A stretch of 64,000 nucleotides of DNA from contig OX030966.1 of assembly GCA_943735955.1 (NCBI GenBank), positions 3,119,011-3,183,010 on the forward strand. Reading direction: 5' to 3'. How positions within the stretch are numbered: position 1 is the first letter of the stretch; the number at the start of each line of letters is the position of its first letter. The stretch is from Piscicola geometra (lineage: Eukaryota > Annelida > Clitellata > Hirudinida > Piscicolidae). The translations under genes and the position numbers were made by a program. Shown piece after piece: positions 54,516-64,000 of this stretch. The notes below the pieces were generated by a model that saw nothing but the letters and a program-made list of their open reading frames with translations, was not told where the DNA came from and did no database searches.

Positions 54516-54749
54516 TCAATCGGCCTTTTGACGTCTTGTTTTTCCTAGATTAACTTCTCGTTTTGACTTTTTCTTTTTGTCTTTTTTATCCGCCTCAATT
54601 TGCTTGACGAGATACCACGAAAGGTAAGCACTGATGAGGAAGAGTGGAGAGAGACAAAGAATAACATAGAAAACAAAATTCCATGGATCTTTACCGGCAT
54701 AAATGACCACGTCAAACAACATCTTTCGCCAATCGAAATCTTCAAACAT
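54516..54749 (-). CDS. SMIM15: Small integral membrane protein 15 (SMIM15), single exon, 77 aa
   Basis: Short single-pass membrane protein of unknown molecular role, conserved in animals. Layout: an acidic/aromatic N-terminus (MFEDFDWRKMLFDVV), AGKDPWNFVFY, one hydrophobic helix (VILCLSPLFLISAYLSWYLV), then a charged coiled tail (IEADKKDKKKKSKRE..). The KDP, PLFLxSAxLSW and K-x-IEA landmarks and the total length match vertebrate SMIM15 (74 aa). The whole frame is uninterrupted, so the coding part has no intron. Confidence 0.92.
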   Translation of the reverse strand: MFEDFDWRKMLFDVVIYAGKDPWNFVFYVILCLSPLFLISAYLSWYLVKQIEADKKDKKKKSKREVNLGKTRRQKAD

Positions 54750-56283
54750 TGTGGATTTTTATAATAAAAAAATGTAAAAAAGAAATTTGAAGACTTCTTG
54801 TGAGGTTTAAATTAATTTGAAAGTTTTACGTGTTGAGTAATGGGCAATTTGGAAAAGAACGAAAAGTGACATTTTAAATTTAAATAAAAACATGGTTTAC
54901 TTTGGAAAGCGTACTCATAATGTATGCAAATGAGGTTAACGATTAACATAGATAAATTTCCAATGTTTAAATCGCTGTATGGTAATAAAACGGTATTGCT
55001 AACAGGCAAAATAAAATACTTTAAATTAATAAGATTTTTTCTCATATTAGTTTAGTTTAGAGAGTTAAAAACCACGCAGATCTTTTGACTTCTATAATAT
55101 TACTAGTAAAACATTTTGCTGATGACTTTTATTGCTCTGAACAAAAATATAAAGCTAAAACTTTTTATTAAACAATTTAGCATAATATTTCTAAATTTTT
55201 ATAATATTTTTTAGTTAAATAAAGTGGTTTCACCTATTTTTTGGGATTATGATGGACTCGGTAATTGTTTATGTATATAAATAGGAATAACAATTGAATA
55301 CGGACTCTGAGTTTATATTATATTCAGGTTTTGCTTTCGAAATTGATTTCCATAAAACATTTAATTACGTAGAATCACTCTACTAAATGGAACCATATTT
55401 TGAGAAAAATTATTACGAAATTGATCTTATTGAATTTTTAAATTTATTCAATAGTAAAGACTCTTTAGAAATGTGTAAAATTCTCATAATTAGAGCTTGA
55501 CGAACAACATAAATTAAAATTCAACTATTCAATTTCTGACAAGTATAATTCAGTCAAGACTTGAGTATCCATATTCAAATAATCAACAAGATGATTATAT
55601 CAAACTTCCATGAAAATAGAATGATGTTGGTACATTTTTACAACTTTAAAATTAAAAGTGCTAATGGTTTAAGAATTGATTGCCATAGATTCCAAAAGCA
55701 TTCATAGTCTATATTAGAAAATGAATAGTCATCAATGCATAGAAAAAAATCATCCCCCCATCACTATCATCTTCTTAGCAGTCAAATAGCTGTTTTTTTC
55801 AGTCTGATCACCGATGACCACAACACAACAAAAAGAAAAACTGCAGCACCAAAAATAGCAGTCTTTGCAAAAACATAAATGCAATCATAACATTGAATGG
55901 ACGAAACAACCTTCAGCACCAGTACCAAGAGAATTGAAGGATGGCTGCAGTGAAAAAAGAAAAACAGATCACAGCAACTTCATTCTTTGCAAGATCCTCT
56001 TCGGCTCCTTCATTCTCACCTTCAACACCAGTACCAAAAGGATCCAGAAAGACGCTTTTGTAGGAATGAAGATGCTGTATTAGGAATGATGATTCTGTGG
56101 TTATGTTGAAGATGATGGTGATGTGGGTGAGGTTAGAAGTGAGGATTGGTTTTTAAAATTATTAAGGTTATTTGATTTGATTAGATATATAAATATATTA
56201 TTCAAGAATTTATTGAAAAGTGTTTTAGAAATTATAAAAAAACTTGACACTTTTTACATAAACTTTATTATTTAAATAGATTG
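54750..56283. other. Divergent intergenic region with one unassigned small frame
   Basis: Lies between the SMIM15 (-) and POMGNT1-like (+) starts. An open frame at 55865-56083 (+, 72 aa: MQKHKCNHNIEWTKQPSAPV..) lies in less AT-rich DNA and contains an imperfect duplication of a tcarcaccagtaccaa motif (near 55915 and 56020). I do not recognise it. It may be a chance frame or part of an unannotated transcript. Confidence 0.3.
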
Positions 56284-56442
56284 TATCTCGCCTCAGATAG
56301 TTTGCCAAAATATATACCAGATTTGACATTACTGAGTAAAATTATTATTAATTACACAAAAAATTATTCGTAAAAGAAGTAAAAAAAGCCTAATTTATTG
56401 TTCATTTTACGATATATCTCGCCTCGGATAGTTTGCCGAAAT
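56284..56442 (+). repeat. Pair of 28-bp direct repeats upstream of the POMGNT1-like gene
   Basis: tatctcgcctcagatagttt at 56284 and tatctcgcctcggatagttt at 56415, each followed by gccRaaat. There are two differences over 28 bp and a spacing of 131 bp. They lie 365-520 bp upstream of the start codon at 56807. Function unknown; paired factor-binding sites or a small duplication are both possible. Confidence 0.6.
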
Positions 56443-56806
56443 CTAAATTAATATGGCCGCTTTTTGTTATTGTTAGAAACCAACAATCAGCTGATTCAAG
56501 AAATAAATAAACATTGCCATCAGCTGTTTTTATATTGCTAGGTCTATGCTTCCGAGTACGCTTTCCATAATATCCCTAAAAACATTATGTTATAACTTTA
56601 ATGAAAAATACTTATAATTTTAATTTTTAGACTCTAAATTTTTAATGAAAAAATATAATACTCAATACTTTAAACTTTTCATTAGACGTATCAAATCCCT
56701 CATACCTTTTCATATGTGTGTTTACACATAACAGTAAAAGATTCGCTTAGCTAAGGTCTTTAATTCTTTAAATTCTTATCTAAAATCTTTACTTTGCTCT
56801 TTTATT

Positions 56807-63885
<7,079 letters not shown>

Positions 63886-63893
63886 GTGCGTGT

Positions 63894-64000
63894 GAAGGAA
63901 GGAAGGCTGGATGGAGGGATGGAGGGAGGGAGGGAGGGTTAGGTGGTAAAGGGTGGATGGAGGGAGGGAGGGAAAGAGGGTAAGGTGGTAAAGGGTGAAT
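63894..64000. repeat. GGAGGGA-rich purine tract
   Basis: gatggagggagggagggag repeated in the first part of the next POMGNT1-like intron, cut by the window edge. Confidence 0.9.

Overview
This 64 kb window is animal nuclear DNA. It holds spliced genes with GT..AG introns, an AT-rich background and very dense simple repeats. Seven protein-coding genes can be read by joining exons whose reading phases match. Paramyosin, a minimal fibrillar procollagen, and a POMGNT1-type protein with FAM3/ILEI domains fit a protostome invertebrate. My best guess is a lophotrochozoan of annelid or leech type; this is inference, not proof.

Layout: (1) 1-13.3 kb, minus strand: a POU class 2 transcription factor (POU-specific domain plus POU homeodomain, cut by the left window edge) with a very large Asn/Asp-rich exon and a 6.3 kb intron full of tetranucleotide arrays. 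(2) 13.3-20.8 kb: intergenic DNA with two long (CA)n arrays, a CA/TA array and two tRNA-like promoter remnants. (3) 20.8-36.0 kb, plus strand: a complete fibrillar collagen gene in 52 coding exons, about 1335 aa. (4) 37.1-38.8 kb, minus: Rab33-type small GTPase, five exons, 262 aa. (5) 39.2-41.9 kb, minus: a secreted CAP/SCP-domain protein, seven exons, 208 aa. (6) 42.4-51.8 kb, minus: paramyosin, 25 exons, 920 aa. (7) 54.5-54.75 kb, minus: single-exon SMIM15. (8) 56.8 kb to the right edge, plus: a type II membrane POMGNT1-like protein with two tandem ILEI/FAM3-type domains ahead of a GT13 glycosyltransferase domain that runs out of the window.

The genes do not form one pathway; they look like an ordinary chromosomal neighbourhood. 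The most unusual property is how simple repeats are placed. Several introns are little more than a microsatellite. In the CAP gene and at several places in the POMGNT1-like gene a single exon is flanked by complementary triplet arrays (TAC against GTA, ATC against GAT). These could pair in the pre-mRNA and loop the exon out. Other points of note are a collagen C-propeptide lacking exactly the two cysteines normally used for interchain bonds, an 8-nt collagen microexon, a Gly-to-Asn break in the collagen helix, and the tandem ILEI architecture.

All exon borders were placed by eye from splice motifs, phase and family similarity. No search or transcript data were used.
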